Source: Simmondsia chinensis (Eukaryota; Streptophyta; Magnoliopsida; Caryophyllales; Simmondsiaceae). Taken from it: a DNA stretch of 64,000 bases. Below the pieces are notes generated by a model. That model was not told the origin of the DNA. It saw only the letters and a list, made by a program, of their open reading frames with translations, and did not search any database. Positions 33,254-45,037 of this stretch are shown here, piece after piece. Positions within the stretch are counted from its first letter, which is position 1. Each line of letters opens with the position of its first letter. The stretch covers positions 27,039,438 through 27,103,437 of the forward strand of contig JAGTTD010000001.1 in NCBI GenBank assembly GCA_018398585.1, written 5' to 3'. The position numbers were made by a program, and so were the translations under genes.

Positions 33254-34636
33254 TGATGCTTGGTGTTTGCTAGCAAGTACACTAAGTCGTATCAAGTATT
33301 ATAGAGTGAGTAGAGTATAGCTCTCTCGAAGATTAATTATTGAGTGACTGCTGAAAGTAGTACTTTCAATGCTATTTGAAAGATCGAAATTTGTAGTTTT
33401 TGATATGTAACAAATAAAAGTAAAAGAGCTAAAGATGTTCGCGGATTTTTATGAAAAATATATTGATTTTCAGATAAGTTCACTAATTTAATAAGATCCA
33501 AGGCATCTGATTTCTCCTCATTGTATTAATACGCCTTTCTATTTTTGATATTCAAGTTGTTATTACATGTTGATGGTCGAAAACCCTAATTTGCTAAATA
33601 TTCTTTCCCGAGCAACATTTAGCGTACTCTTACATATTAACTCATCAATCTTTTGCATGAATTTAAAAAAGAAAAGATTTTTGAAGATCCACGATTTTCA
33701 CTTAAGACCACAAAAATCGCGTTAATCTATATCTAGCATTAGCACAATTTTGTGGTGTTTATCACTTTAGCAATCATTCTAAATCTCCTCTTGGACACAT
33801 TATGGATTATTATAGGCTTTGGGGATCAAGCATTCAAACTCATGAAGAATAATGATAAACACTCAAACAACGGAATAAACAAACTTTGAATACGTCATAG
33901 GCTTGGAAAAACACAATTAGTTCCTGGTATACATAACATAAAGAAAAACTAAGACAAAATCCATGAACTTAAAGAGGAAAAGGATAGAAAAGAACTTGAA
34001 ATTGAAAAATTAAAAACCAAACTCTTTCTTTTCTCTTCCTTCCTCTTCTATCCGAATTTTGTCTCTACTTTTTTTTTTTCTTTGAACTTTGTTAGAGTAC
34101 TTGAGTGATACTTAAACTCTTCCTACCGATGCCTATTTGTAGTACTTGATGTAGGAATTACATGAAATAAAAAATTTACACAAGTTCTTTCTCATTTGCT
34201 CTCGTTGTCACCCACTTTTTCTACTTGCTTCATTCGCTTTTTTTTTTTTCATTTTTTTCTTTATTTGGCTGCCCAAAATTGCATCTTGATGCAAGTTGAT
34301 AATGGTCTTGAAGTGGTCAATTCATGTTTGCTTTTAATTTGTTCATTTTTCTGTCCGTTCTTGCAAGTTGCAACAAGTTGGATAAGATCTTGTTTTTCCC
34401 TCGTTTAACCGTGCGATTTGTGTAATTTGCCCAATTTTTTGCTTTTGTTTGATATATCTTGCTTCCACATGCTAATTTTGATGTTAAAATCTAGCGAGAA
34501 TAAGCATAAAATGAGTGTTTTTGAAGGAAATGACAATAGGACTGAAAAAGAGCAAAAGCGATAAAACTTAGATGTAAAATGGTTAGTAATTGAACCTAAA
34601 AGATATGAATAATTTTATGCTAAATTGGACTTATCA
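33254..34636 (-). repeat. 3' LTR of the minus LARD
   Basis: On the plus strand TGATGCTTGG...GGACTTATCA. Just beyond it (34,637-34,660) the minus strand has the polypurine tract AAGTTTGGGGGTATTT, as in the plus copy at 45,022-45,037. Confidence 0.85.
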
Positions 34637-35042
34637 AAATACCCCCAAACTTAAATTTTGTTCATCCTCGAGCAAGGAAAAACATGAAAGCACAATATCT
34701 CATGCTTTTTAAGAATTTTAGCACAATTCAAAGCAAGTGTACTTCTATTAGAAAAGAATGATAGAGGATCAAACCTTCAGGCTCTAAAGGCAAAATAATC
34801 TAAGGATCTAGGTAAATAAATTCAAAATTTGGCTAAGAAAATTATGTTTTTCTGTTCTTTCTAATCTCAGAACATTCAAACCGAATGGATGACTAAAAAT
34901 CATGCCACTCATAACAAGACTTCTCAAGTATGCCCAAAACTAAAAATTATTCACAAAATTTTCCCTTCCTCTTTTTTGTCTTCTTTCTTTTCATGTTTTT
35001 TGTTAACGAGGAATTGGTTTGCCCCATCCAACCCTGGCCCAT

Positions 35043-35347
35043 GAGTATATCTTCAGCGAGAATCGAACTCATGACTCTTGGGCGATGACCACATGGGTAA
35101 GAGATGCCACCAATGGAGACGCCCTCAAGATGCCCACATGAGTGTATCTTCAGCTAGAATTGAACTCCTGACTCCTAGGCTATGATTGCATGGGTAGGAG
35201 ATACCACCAACTGAGACTCCCTCATGATGGGCTTGAGCTCAAGATTTGTAGTGATTTAGAATGAATATATCATCAGCGAGAATCGAACTCCTAACCCATG
35301 GACAATGACCTCATGGGTAGGAGACGCCACCAATTGAGATGCCCTTA
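35043..35347 (-). repeat. Three tRNA-like units in tandem
   Basis: Units at about 35,043-35,125, 35,140-35,230 and 35,263-35,347. On the minus strand each contains an A-box-like (CTCA)RTTGGTGG and a clear B box GAGTTCRATTCT about 50 bp apart, with an intervening ACCCATG block. They look like tRNA-derived SINE heads, amplified next to each other. The plus LARD has different sequence in the corresponding place. No aminoacyl acceptor stem closes, so these are not functional tRNAs. Confidence 0.6.
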
Positions 35348-36796
35348 TATTTTGCTTTTACTTAGACTTAGCCATAACTCTTCAAAATTTATTATGCAAA
35401 TGATAATCTTAATGGCACCCTTTCAAATTTGAGCATCTTTTAATCAGAAAGAAAGGTAAAATAGCTATGCTAACTAGTGAACTCAAACACCATGGTTTTT
35501 TCAAGATAGTGCTTTAGAATAAATCATGCTTTGCAATTAGAACACAAAAACATTCAATTCTTAGGTTATTCAAGTCCAATCAGAGTAAACGAGCTAAGAA
35601 AGGTAGTAAATTTGCCTAAAAAGCATGATGATAGGATCTCAAAGTTATTTTATAATTTTTTTATTTTTTAATATTTTTTTGAAAGTGGTTCAAAATGTGC
35701 AATGAAATTCCTAAAGACTAATGATCTAAACTATAGAAAATAGAAAATCTTTTTTGTTGACTGACAGTATCTACATTCCCATACAAAGGCTCCGAACTTA
35801 GAGAGGCACTAAAGCCGAATCTACAAGATAAAATAGGACTAGACAAGAAAATGTTTCAAAAACTTTTATTCAAAATTTTAAAAATTGTCTCTCCCACCCC
35901 CAAAATTAAAGTTAACATTGTCCTTAATATTAAAAGAAATGCAAAGAGCGAAGCAGTAGGTGAGATATACTTTCTGGGTTTGAGGATTGCTTTTTGATGT
36001 GAATGTTGACATCATGTTACCCCCAAAGTTGTTTCCAAAAAAACCTGTTTGAACAAAATGTACACAAACGTAAGAAAATAAAAAAATTGAAAGCAAATTG
36101 GAAGAAAGGATGTAAGGAAATAAAAACTTAGGTTGCCTCCCGAGAAGTGCTTAAGTTAAAGTCATTCACTCGACTTTTTGATGATGATCTATCTCGTACC
36201 TTGAAGGAGAATGGAGTTTCCTCCATCCACATTCAATAGCCATTTTCTTCCATGGATCTTCTTTATACCCTTCTTTACATGACAACGTCCACCTTCTCTA
36301 ATCATGGGATCGTTAAACTTAATATGCCTCTGACTTGTTACACAAGCTTGACACTCTATTTCGATCATTGGTGGTGGTGGTTCTTGGTGGCAATGAGTCG
36401 ATCAAGGGGGTTATATCACATTGAGGTGGTTCTTCTAATGCGTTCTCATCCCTCGATGTCATTCAGTTAGTTTGTTCCCCTAGGTTGGTGACGGTATTGC
36501 TAGGTAAGGAATCTTTAGACCTCTCAGGAAGTTATTCTAGTGTAGTCCCTACTTGAATTCTTAAATTTTGGATGGAGCATTCTTGGTTTCTAAAGTTAGC
36601 CCTAGTTTCTTGAATAAAAAGTGTCCTTTCATGCATGAACTCCCTAAACATCTTTTCTAAGTCATTCTTTTTCCTTGAGGTGGATGAAAGAGTGACCAAG
36701 GTGCTTTGTGAGTGTTTTAAGAAAAGCTAGGAGTGTTCATCCGTCCCTGATTGTAGTTATACTGTTCACAGCCCAATGAGGGGAAGTGTTGCTTGC

Positions 36797-37018
36797 TTAG
36801 CATTCCGTACTAGCATGGTTACCTACACAAAATTCACATCTAAATATAGGAGTACGAGCACTTTTGACACTTATGTTATCCGATAGCTTCTGAAGTAGTG
36901 AGATTTGAGCAGATAAAATTGTTGTTACATTAGCTTCATGAATTCCAACTAGTGTTCTTGATATAGCTTCGTATTGAGGTCTCATATAATTGTTGTTAGC
37001 CATCACCTCTAGCAACAT
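36797..37018 (-). pseudogene. gag C-terminal fragment of the minus LARD
   Basis: Seventy-three codons ending in a zinc-knuckle-like CEFCVGNHASTEC, preceded by a helical region (NNNYMRPQYEAISR). The plus LARD has the homologous 42,706-43,008. The C-x2-C-x4-H-x4-C layout resembles the knuckle region of Athila-type gag. Nothing before it resembles capsid and no pol follows. This is a retained gag scrap, and its conservation in both copies could reflect an RNA-level role. Confidence 0.65.
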
Positions 37019-37456
37019 TCTATGTTAAATCTTAGAATCTCAGTGAGTAATGTCTTCTCGTTGCAATCTTAGGATACAAAATTCGAAAAATAAATTTTAA
37101 AGTTAAAAGAAATATAAATATAATAAGAAAGCACAAAAATACAATAATATAACACAAAATTTAACAAAAACAAAATTCGGGGGGCAGGGGGGTGTGGGCT
37201 ATACGAATTTTGTTGAAGGCAAAGAAGAGAAAAAAGAGAGAGGGGTAGTAATACTAATGTTTTGAGATACTTTTAAAATAACAAACTTAACTTTTAAAAA
37301 CTTATCTAGGTAAATTAAAAAGTTAAACGAAAGATAAAACTACCCAAAAAATGTAAAAATATTAATGAAAAAAAACCAATTTTAGGGTAGTAGTACTAAT
37401 GTTTCAAAAAACTTAAAAACACAACAATCTAATGCATAAGTTAAGAAAAATCAATT

Positions 37457-37458
<2 letters not shown>

Positions 37459-37487
<29 letters not shown>
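37459..37487 (-). repeat. Poly(G) tract (poly(C) in element sense)
   Basis: 29 consecutive G on the plus strand, followed by AGGGG and TTGGGGG. Further G-rich runs lie near 37,176-37,190. In element (minus) orientation these are C tracts in the 5' leader between primer site and gag scrap, matching C tracts of the plus LARD. Confidence 0.9.
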
Positions 37488-37676
37488 AGGGGTTGGGGGT
37501 GGTGCCTTACGAATTTTTCAAATAAAATTAACTTTACAAATAAAACCAAATGAATGAAATAAATGAAAGAAAAGGTATTTCTTCTTCAAACTTGAACAAA
37601 ATTTGCAAGTTTTAACAAAACAATTTCAACTTAGTACTAAAACTAGGTTGTATCCATATCACTCAAACAAAAACAA

Positions 37677-37697
37677 TCCCCAGAACGGCACCAAAAA
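37677..37697 (-). other. Primer binding site of the minus LARD
   Basis: The minus strand reads TTTTGGTGCCGTTCTGGGGA directly inside the 5' LTR. This matches the TGGCGCCGTTGCCGGGGA-type site typical of Athila and related LARD elements, with a few substitutions. Confidence 0.8.
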
Positions 37698-37699
37698 CT

Positions 37700-39114
37700 T
37701 GATGCTTGATGTTAGCTTAGCAAGTTCACCAAGTCTTATCAAGTAATCTAGAGTGAATAGAGTATTGTTCCCATAAGTATTGATTATTGAGTGATAACTA
37801 AAACTAGTAGTTTTAGCACTATTTGAAAGACTGAAATTTGTTGTTTTATATATGTAACAAATACAATGAGAAAAACTAAAGACGTTTACTGATTTTAAAA
37901 AAATATACTAATTTTTAGATGAGTGCACTTATTTAATAAGATCCAAGGCATCCGATTTCACCTAGTTGTATTAGTACGCCTTTATATTCTCGATATTCAA
38001 GTTGTTATTACATGTTGATACTCGAAAACCCTAATTTACTAAATATTCTCTGTCGACTACATTTAGCATACTCTTTTACATATTAACTCATCAATCTCTT
38101 GCCTGAATTTATATAAGAAAAGAGTTTTGAAGATCCATGGTTTTCACTTAAGACCACACAAATCATGTAAATCTATCTCCCGTATTCGCTCAGTTTGTTT
38201 ATCACTTCAGCAATCATCATAAATCTCATCTTAGACTCGTTATAAATCATTATAGGCCTTGAATGGTGACTATTCAAAACTCATGAATAACAATGATAAA
38301 CACTCAAACAACGCATTAAACAAACTTTGAATACATCGAATTAGAAAACAACGTATATTACAACTTAGGCTACATCGTGGCCTTGGAAAAACAAAATTAG
38401 TTCATGGTATACATAATATAAAGCAACACTAAGACAAAATCCATGAACTTAAAGAAGAAAAGGATAGAAAAAACCTTAAAATTGAAAAATTGCAAACCGA
38501 ACTCTTTCTTTTCTTTCCCTTCCTCTTCTATCCGACTTTTCTCTCTGTTTTTTTTACTTTGAACTTTGTTTGAATACTTGAATGATGCTGAAACTCTTCC
38601 TACCTATGCCTATTTATAGTACTTGAGGTGGGAATGGCATGAAATAAAAAAATTTACACAAGTTCTTTCTCATTTGCTCTCTTTTGCCACCCACTTTTTC
38701 TACTTGCTTCCTTTGCTTTTTGTTTTTCCCCATTTTTTTTTCTTCATTTGGCCACCCAAAATTGCCACTGGATTCAAGTTCATAATGTTCTTGAAGTGTG
38801 CAATTCATCTTTACTTTTAATTTGTTCATTTTTTCACCCATTCTTGCACGTTACAACAAGTTGGATATGATCTTGTTTTTTTCCCTTGCTTAATCATGTG
38901 GTTTTGTGCAATTTTCCCATTTTTTTGCTTTTGTTTGATATATCTTGCTTCCACTTGTTGATGTTGATGATAATACCTAGCAAGAATTAGCATAAAATGA
39001 GCATTTTTGCCGGGGAAATGACAATAGGAGTAAAAAAGAGCAAAAGTGAGCAAAAGTTAATGGTTAGTAATTGAACCTAAACGATATGAATAACTGTATA
39101 TTAAATTGGACTTA
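37700..39114 (-). repeat. 5' LTR of the minus LARD
   Basis: About 1,415 bp, homologous to 33,254-34,636. The outer end reads GGACTTAG where GGACTTATCA is expected, so the terminal bases are mutated or lost. Confidence 0.8.
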
Positions 39115-39115
39115 G

Positions 39116-40613
39116 AAATGGTCAACCATTAAGGGTCCCGCCATAAACTTATCAGGTGCTCTAATAATCCTCCCACTATGCCAAGGCTCTCGTGTACCTA
39201 GAACACTCTCGACCCTATGAGTAGGTACGCTTAATGCACCCACTGTGTCCCCTAGTTGTGTCTAGCTATTTAGAGTTAGTGCCATTTTCTTTTAGTTCCT
39301 CTAACACCGCTTTACTTTTGCTTTTGTACTCTACTACAAAATCCTCCTCTAAACATTTCACTTTTACATTTACAAAAATGTTTTGATTAGAAGGACTGTA
39401 GAAAAGACCACCCTTGTTCCTTTGGGATAACCTCAAAAAAAGATTGGTAAAGTAGCATGACTCACCATGAACCTTACCATCTCTAACAATGTCCTATTCC
39501 TTCTTTCTGTAAAGCTATTCTGCTAAAGTGTTCTCGGAGCAGAAAGCTAAGATCTTAACCCATTTGCAATTTTGAAATCTAAAAACTCGCTCAAAAGATA
39601 TTCTCTCCGCCTCAATCTGATTGAAATGACTTAACTTGTTTACCTAATTGCTTTTCAACTTCAGCCTTATACTCTTTGAAGTTTTCAAAAGAGTTCAACT
39701 TATGTCTCATTAGGTAAACATATACGTACCTTGAGTAATCATCATAGAATGTGATGAATTACTCATGCCCACATCTTCCTTAAACATTCATGGGTCCACA
39801 CACATCTGTGGGAACCAACTCAAGTAAGTCACAAACCTTGCTGCCTTTATTTTTAATTGTTCATCTTTCCTTCTATGCAAGATTCGCAGACTACTAATGA
39901 CTTCAAGTTCAACATTCTATTACTCTGTCTTTTACTAGTCCTTTGATCCTGTTCGAATTAATGTGACCTAAATGTTGGTGACATGTGAAGGCATTATCCC
40001 TTTCAGGTTATTTTCTTTTAGGAGATTGAACAAGTGAGCTTATTTTAGATTCATTTAAACAACTATTAGAGTTTAGATAAGGGAATCATATAAATAATCC
40101 ATCAACACATGTACCTTTGCAAATAAACAATTTATTTCACATAACAATAGGTCTATAACCAAAATTAACTGAATAACAATTATCCATTAAACAAGACACA
40201 GAAATCAAATTCCTACACAGTGTAGGTACAAATAAACAATCCTTTAAAAACAAAACTCTACCACTAAACCCTAAGCTAACATCTCCTACCCCTAAGACCT
40301 CTACTCGTTTACCGTCTCCATCCATCAGGTACAACTCCCCATCATGCAGCCTCCTCGTTAGCCTGTGCCCCTATAACATATTACAAATATGGCCAGTTGA
40401 ACCTAAGTCCACACACCAGGAACCTGGTGGACTCTCAACTATGTATGACTCAACTAGGTGAGATATCATAATTGCCTTCACCAGATGGTTTAACAGTCTT
40501 TGTAGGAAGAGGAGCTATGTACTTTATGCAGTTCCTCTTCCAGTGGCCCATCTTTCCACAAAAGGAACACTTTCCTTTTGCTGGCTTCCTGTTAGGCTTA
40601 TTCGCTACACTAG
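39116..40613 (-). pseudogene. Zinc knuckle, protease and integrase of copia E4
   Basis: In minus-strand order: a zinc knuckle CFFCGKMGHWKRNC near 40,575-40,530, a protease with an eroded active site (DLGSTGHIC near 40,400) and the LYLMDGDGKRVEVLG block, then integrase with YDDYSRYVYVYLM near 39,760 and a QSD.GGEY block near 39,610. The knuckle cysteines are all present. Stops are numerous. The segment is bounded by the two LARD insertions. Confidence 0.8.
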
Positions 40614-41954
40614 TGATAAGTCCAATTTAGTGTATAATTATTCATATTATTTTAGTTCATTTTCTAACCATTTTACGTCAAGTTTTTATCACTATTGCTC
40701 ACTGTTACTCTTTTTTGTTCTATTTTCATTTCATTGCAAAAGCACTTATTTTGTGCTAAGTCTTGCTAGGTTTTGTCATCAAAATCAACAACTGAATGCA
40801 AGAGACATAAAAAAAGAGCAAAAGGTTCGGCAAAACACATCAAAATACATGGCTACAACAAGAACAACAAGAACTTGCACAATTCATTTTAACTTGCAAA
40901 AATGGGTGGCAAAATAAACAAATCAAGTGCAAGGATGGATTAAACAATACATTAGGTATGGTGCAATGAGATTAAAGCTTGCAATATTTTGTATTTTAGG
41001 TAATCCCAACCTCAAATACTATAAATAGGAGTGCTTGGGAGGTGTTTTATCATCAATTCATCCAGAAAAATGCACAACACAAAGTAGGAATATAGGTAGA
41101 AATTCGTAGGGAAGCAGAAGGAGGAGAAAAAAACAAGTTTGGTTTGTGATTTCTTATTTTCTAGTTATTTTCTATCCTTTTCTTCTTTAAGTTCATGAAT
41201 TTCGTCTGAGTTTTGTATTATATTATGTTTACCATGCACTAATTTTGTTTTTGCATAGCTATGATGTAGCCTAAGTTGTAATATACACTCTCTTCCAATT
41301 GAACGTATTCAATCTTTTGTTATTGCATTGTTGAATTGTTTATCATTGCTTTTAATGAGTTTTGAATGCTTGATCACCATTTAAAGCCTATAATGATTCA
41401 TAACGAGTCCTGGAGGAGATTTATGATGATTTCTAAAGTGATAAATACCACAAATTGAGCGAATGCTCGAAAGAGATTAACGCGATTTGTGTGGTCTTAA
41501 GTGAAAACCATGGATCTTCAAAACTCTTTTCTTATTTAAATTCATGCAAGTGATTGATGAGTTAATATGTAAAAGAGCATGCTAGATGTTTCTCAAGAGA
41601 ATATTTGGTAAATTAGGACTTTCAACCATCAACACGTAATAACGACTTAAATATCGAGAAGAGAAAGGCATATTGATACAACTAGGTGAAATCGGATGCC
41701 TTGGATCTTATTAAATCATTAAAGTCTTCAAAATATCAGCACACTTTTTTACAAAATCAGTAACCATTGTTGTTCCTTTTTATTTTGTTTTGTTTCATAT
41801 CAAAAACTTTAAATTTTGATCTTTCAAATAGCGCTAAAACTACTAATTTTGGTACTCATTCAATAACAATCCTAGTGGGAACGATACTCTACTCACTCTT
41901 TATTACTTGATATGACTTAGTGCACTTGCTAAGCATACACCAAGTAAAGCATCA
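40614..41954 (+). repeat. 5' LTR of the plus LARD
   Basis: A 1,341-bp LTR, TGATAAGTCC...AGCATCA. The TATA box CTATAAATAG near 41,020-41,030 would start a transcript of about 0.9 kb of LTR plus the interior. It lacks about 290 bp that the 3' LTR carries. Confidence 0.87.
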
Positions 41955-41958
41955 TGTC

Positions 41959-41978
41959 TTTTGCGCCGTTGTCGGGGA
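41959..41978 (+). other. Primer binding site of the plus LARD
   Basis: TTTTGCGCCGTTGTCGGGGA follows the 5' LTR by four bases. It is close to the Athila/LARD-type site and to the one at 37,677-37,697 in the minus copy. Confidence 0.85.
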
Positions 41979-42149
41979 TTGCCCTTATTTGAGTGATATC
42001 GATACCATCTAGTTTTAGTACTAATTTGAAGATCATTTATAAAAAAATTGTAAATTTTTCTTACGTTTGAAGAAGAATCTTTTATTTCATTCATTTCATT
42101 TAATTTGTTTTATTTGTAAAGCTTTTTTTTTTTGTAAAATCCGTATAGC

Positions 42150-42580
42150 CCCCCCGGCCCCGCCCCCCCCCAAAAAAAAATGTGTTTTGTTAAGTTCCGT
42201 TAGTTTTGTCTTATTTTGTTGTTTTTCTTTTATTTTGCCCTTATTTTCATCTTTCTATTACTTATAAGTTCACTTTTTTAAGATTTTAAAAGTTAAAATT
42301 GGTATTTTAAAGTTTATCAAAACATTAGTGTTACAACCCCCTGTCCCCCCTTTTTTCTAAAATATTGGTTTTTCTTAATTTTTTCTTTAGATTGTTGTAT
42401 TTTTAAGTTTTCTAATTAGTTTTAACTTTATTTTCATTTTTTAATTCATATAGATAAGTTTTTAAAGGTTAATTTTGCCATCTTTGAGTTTTTCAAAACC
42501 TCAATATTACTGACGACCCCCCCCCCCCCCCCCCCCCCCAACTTCTTTTGAAAAATTCATATACCACCACCCCCCTAAAT
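42150..42580 (+). repeat. Poly(C) leader tracts of the plus LARD
   Basis: C-rich tracts near 42,150-42,172, 42,341-42,355, 42,517-42,539 (23 C) and 42,571-42,576, spaced by about 180 bp. Several follow a repeated TTTTCAAAAC...TTAGTGTTAC-type sequence, so the leader looks built from diverged tandem modules. The minus LARD has the same pattern on the opposite strand. Confidence 0.8.
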
Positions 42581-42705
42581 TTTGATTTCTCGTTAAAATT
42601 TGTGTTATATTGCTATGTTTTGGTACTTTCTCATTGTTTTTATCTTTCCTCTAACTTTTAAGTTTATTTTTTTCGTATTTTGTTTTAAAAAAAAAAGAGC
42701 TAAAA

Positions 42706-43008
42706 GTGATGGCTTGCAACAACTATATGAGACCTCAATATTATGCTATATCGAGAAGACAATTGAGCATTCATGAAACTAATGCATTCTCGTCGTTATC
42801 TGCTCAACTCTCACTAATTCAAAAACAGCTGGATAACATAATTGTTAAAGTTGTTCGTACCCCTAGATGTGAATTTGGTGCAGGTAACTACGCCGGTATA
42901 GAATGCCAAATGAGTAATAGCTTTTACTCATCGGTTTTTGAGCAAGATAACTACATGTCAAATTATAACCAACCCCAGTACAACCCCTTCTCTAGCACCT
43001 ATAGTTAA
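42706..43008 (+). pseudogene. gag C-terminal fragment of the plus LARD
   Basis: An open frame of 100 codons. A helical part (NNYMRPQYYAISRRQLSIHE) is followed by a degenerate zinc knuckle (CEFGAGNYAGIEC, with the second Cys lost) and an Asn/Tyr-rich tail (NQPQYNPFSS). It is homologous to 36,797-37,018. Downstream to about 43,670 are further fragments in shifting frames with no pol motif. The rest of gag is absent, so the protein could not form a capsid. Confidence 0.65.
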
Positions 43009-43675
43009 GAATGGATGAACCCTTCTAACTTTTCTTGGAGCCATCATGAAGCACCTTGGTCACCCACTTATCCATCCCAACAAAAGAATATGACTTAGAA
43101 AAGACATTTAGAGAGTTCATGAAAACCGTGGCTAACTTAAAAACACAAGAATCCTCCATCCAAAATTTAGAACCTCAAGTAGGGACTGCATGAGAGGAAC
43201 TTTCTGAGAGTTCTAAAGATTCCTTGCCTAGCAATACCGTCGCCAACCTATGGAAGCAAATGGACGCTGCAACACTGAGGGATGAGAACACATTAGAAAA
43301 ACCACCTTAATGTGACATAACCCCCATGATAGACTAATCGCCAACAATGACCAAACCTATCTTGACTGACCCACCACCACCAGTTATTGAAATAGAATGT
43401 CAAGCTTGTCTAACATGGTAAAAGGTTTTTGGAACCATGGATGTCTCAGTGAAAAAATTCAGTAAAGGTCGAAAAATAAAATTAAAGTTATGGCACATTA
43501 AGCTCAGGAATCGCATCATTAGAGAAGGTAGAGGTGATTGTGTAAAGAAGGGTACAAAAAACATCCACGGAAGAAAATGGTCATTGAGGGTGGAAGGAGG
43601 AAATTCTATTCTCCTTCAGGACACGGGATAGATCATCATCAAAAAGTCGAGCTAACGATTATAACTTAAGTGCTT

Positions 43676-43693
43676 CTTGGGAGGCAACCCAAG
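43676..43693 (+). other. Conserved hairpin before the LARD 3' region
   Basis: CTTGGG-AGGCAA-CCCAAG: a 6-bp perfect stem with a 6-base loop. The minus LARD has the same block (36,127-36,146) with the loop unchanged and the stem weakened. It follows the last coding-like stretch. I recall this block from Athila-like elements, but its role is not known to me. Confidence 0.6.
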
Positions 43694-45037
43694 TATTCTT
43701 ATCCTTACTTCATTTGTTTTATTTTCCTTTTATTTTTATTATTTTCTCATATATTTTGTTCAAATAGGTTTTTTAAACAAGTTTGGGGGCAACCTGATGA
43801 CAATATTTATCATCAAAAAGCAATCCTCAAACCTAAGAAGTATCTCTCACCTACTGCTTCGTTCTTTATATTTCTTTTAATATTGAGAACAGTGTCAACT
43901 TTAAGTTTGGGGGTGGGAGAGACATTTTGTCACATATTTTTGAACAAAATTAAAGACAAAGGTTTCTTGTCAGTCCTATTTTATCTATTAGAGTCGACTT
44001 TAGTGCCTCCCAGAGTTCGAAACCTTTGTATGGGGATGTAGATAGCGTCGGCCAACAAAAAGGTTTTCCATTTTCTATAGTTTAAATCAATAGTCTTTTA
44101 AATTTTTCTTGCATATTAAAACCAATATATTTTTTCGGAGATCTTATCATCATGCTTTTTAGGAAAAGTTTCCACTCTTTTTGGCTTGTTTAATTAAATT
44201 AGACTTGAATAACTTGAGAATCAATTATTTTTATGTTCTAATTTTAAAACATGATCTATTCTATGGCATTATCTTGATATAACCACGGTATTCGAGGTCA
44301 CTAGTTAGCATAGCTATTTTACCTTTCTTTTTGATTAAAAGATGCTCAAATTTGAATAGATTGCATTATGGTTATATTTGTATAACAGATTTTCAAGCGT
44401 TATGCCTAAGTCTAAGTAAAAGAAATATATGAATAAGAGATAATATAATAAAAATAGAGGGAGAGAACCACTAAGCACCCCTATCCTATTAAAAATGTCT
44501 GTCATTTGAATATGTGCTACGGTGTGATGGTTTCGTGCCTCAGTACGTCTAGCAAGTAGACCCGTAGGGGTGTTTCAACACCTGGTACCCTGGGCCAACT
44601 AGAACGGGAGCTGCCGCAATGAAAGCTCACTACAAAGGGTACTTACAAAGCTAACAAGGAACTGAGCACCTTGAGGAAAAAAAAAAAAAGGGGAGAGAAA
44701 ATTTGATGAATAATTTAAGTCTTGTGCATACTTGAGAAGTCTTGTTATGAGTGGCATGATTTTTGTCTTTTATTCGATTTGAATGTCTTGAGATTAGAAA
44801 GAACGGATAAATTTAATATGCTTCGCCAATTTTTGAATTCAGTAACCTTGGTGATTGATGGGTTTTTCCTTGGAAAGATTTTTCAACCTTTAGAACCTAA
44901 CTTCGAGTGTCAATCATTCTTTTCCATTAGAAGTAGTCTTGCTTTGCATTGTGATAAATTCTTAAAAAGTATGAGATCTAAGGCATTAATGTTTAGCCTT
45001 GCTCGAGTATGAGCAAGATTTAAGTTTGGGGGTATTT

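Larger units (their letters stand above)
33254..39114 (-). mobile_element. LARD-like non-autonomous LTR element (minus copy)
   Basis: A 5.9-kb element with LTRs of 1,383 and 1,415 bp and a 3.1-kb internal region. The internal region has a GGTGCCGTTCTGGGGA-type primer site, G-rich leader tracts, a gag C-terminal fragment and otherwise no pol. It is the same family as the plus-strand copy at 40,614-46,671. The ACAGT flank on the left has no match on the right, where the LTR end (GGACTTA) is damaged, so no target duplication is left. Large LTRs with a conserved non-coding interior fit the LARD description. Confidence 0.82.

Noticed and set aside
42150..42580. Poly(C) tracts as a CRISPR-like or spacer array
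   Set aside because: The tracts are homopolymers in diverged tandem modules without repeat-spacer structure, in a plant retroelement leader.
43437..43631. Lys/Arg-rich 64-codon open frame as a small gene
   Set aside because: It lies in the LARD interior and belongs to the frame-shifting fragments after gag. Its basic composition follows from AAA/AGA-rich DNA.
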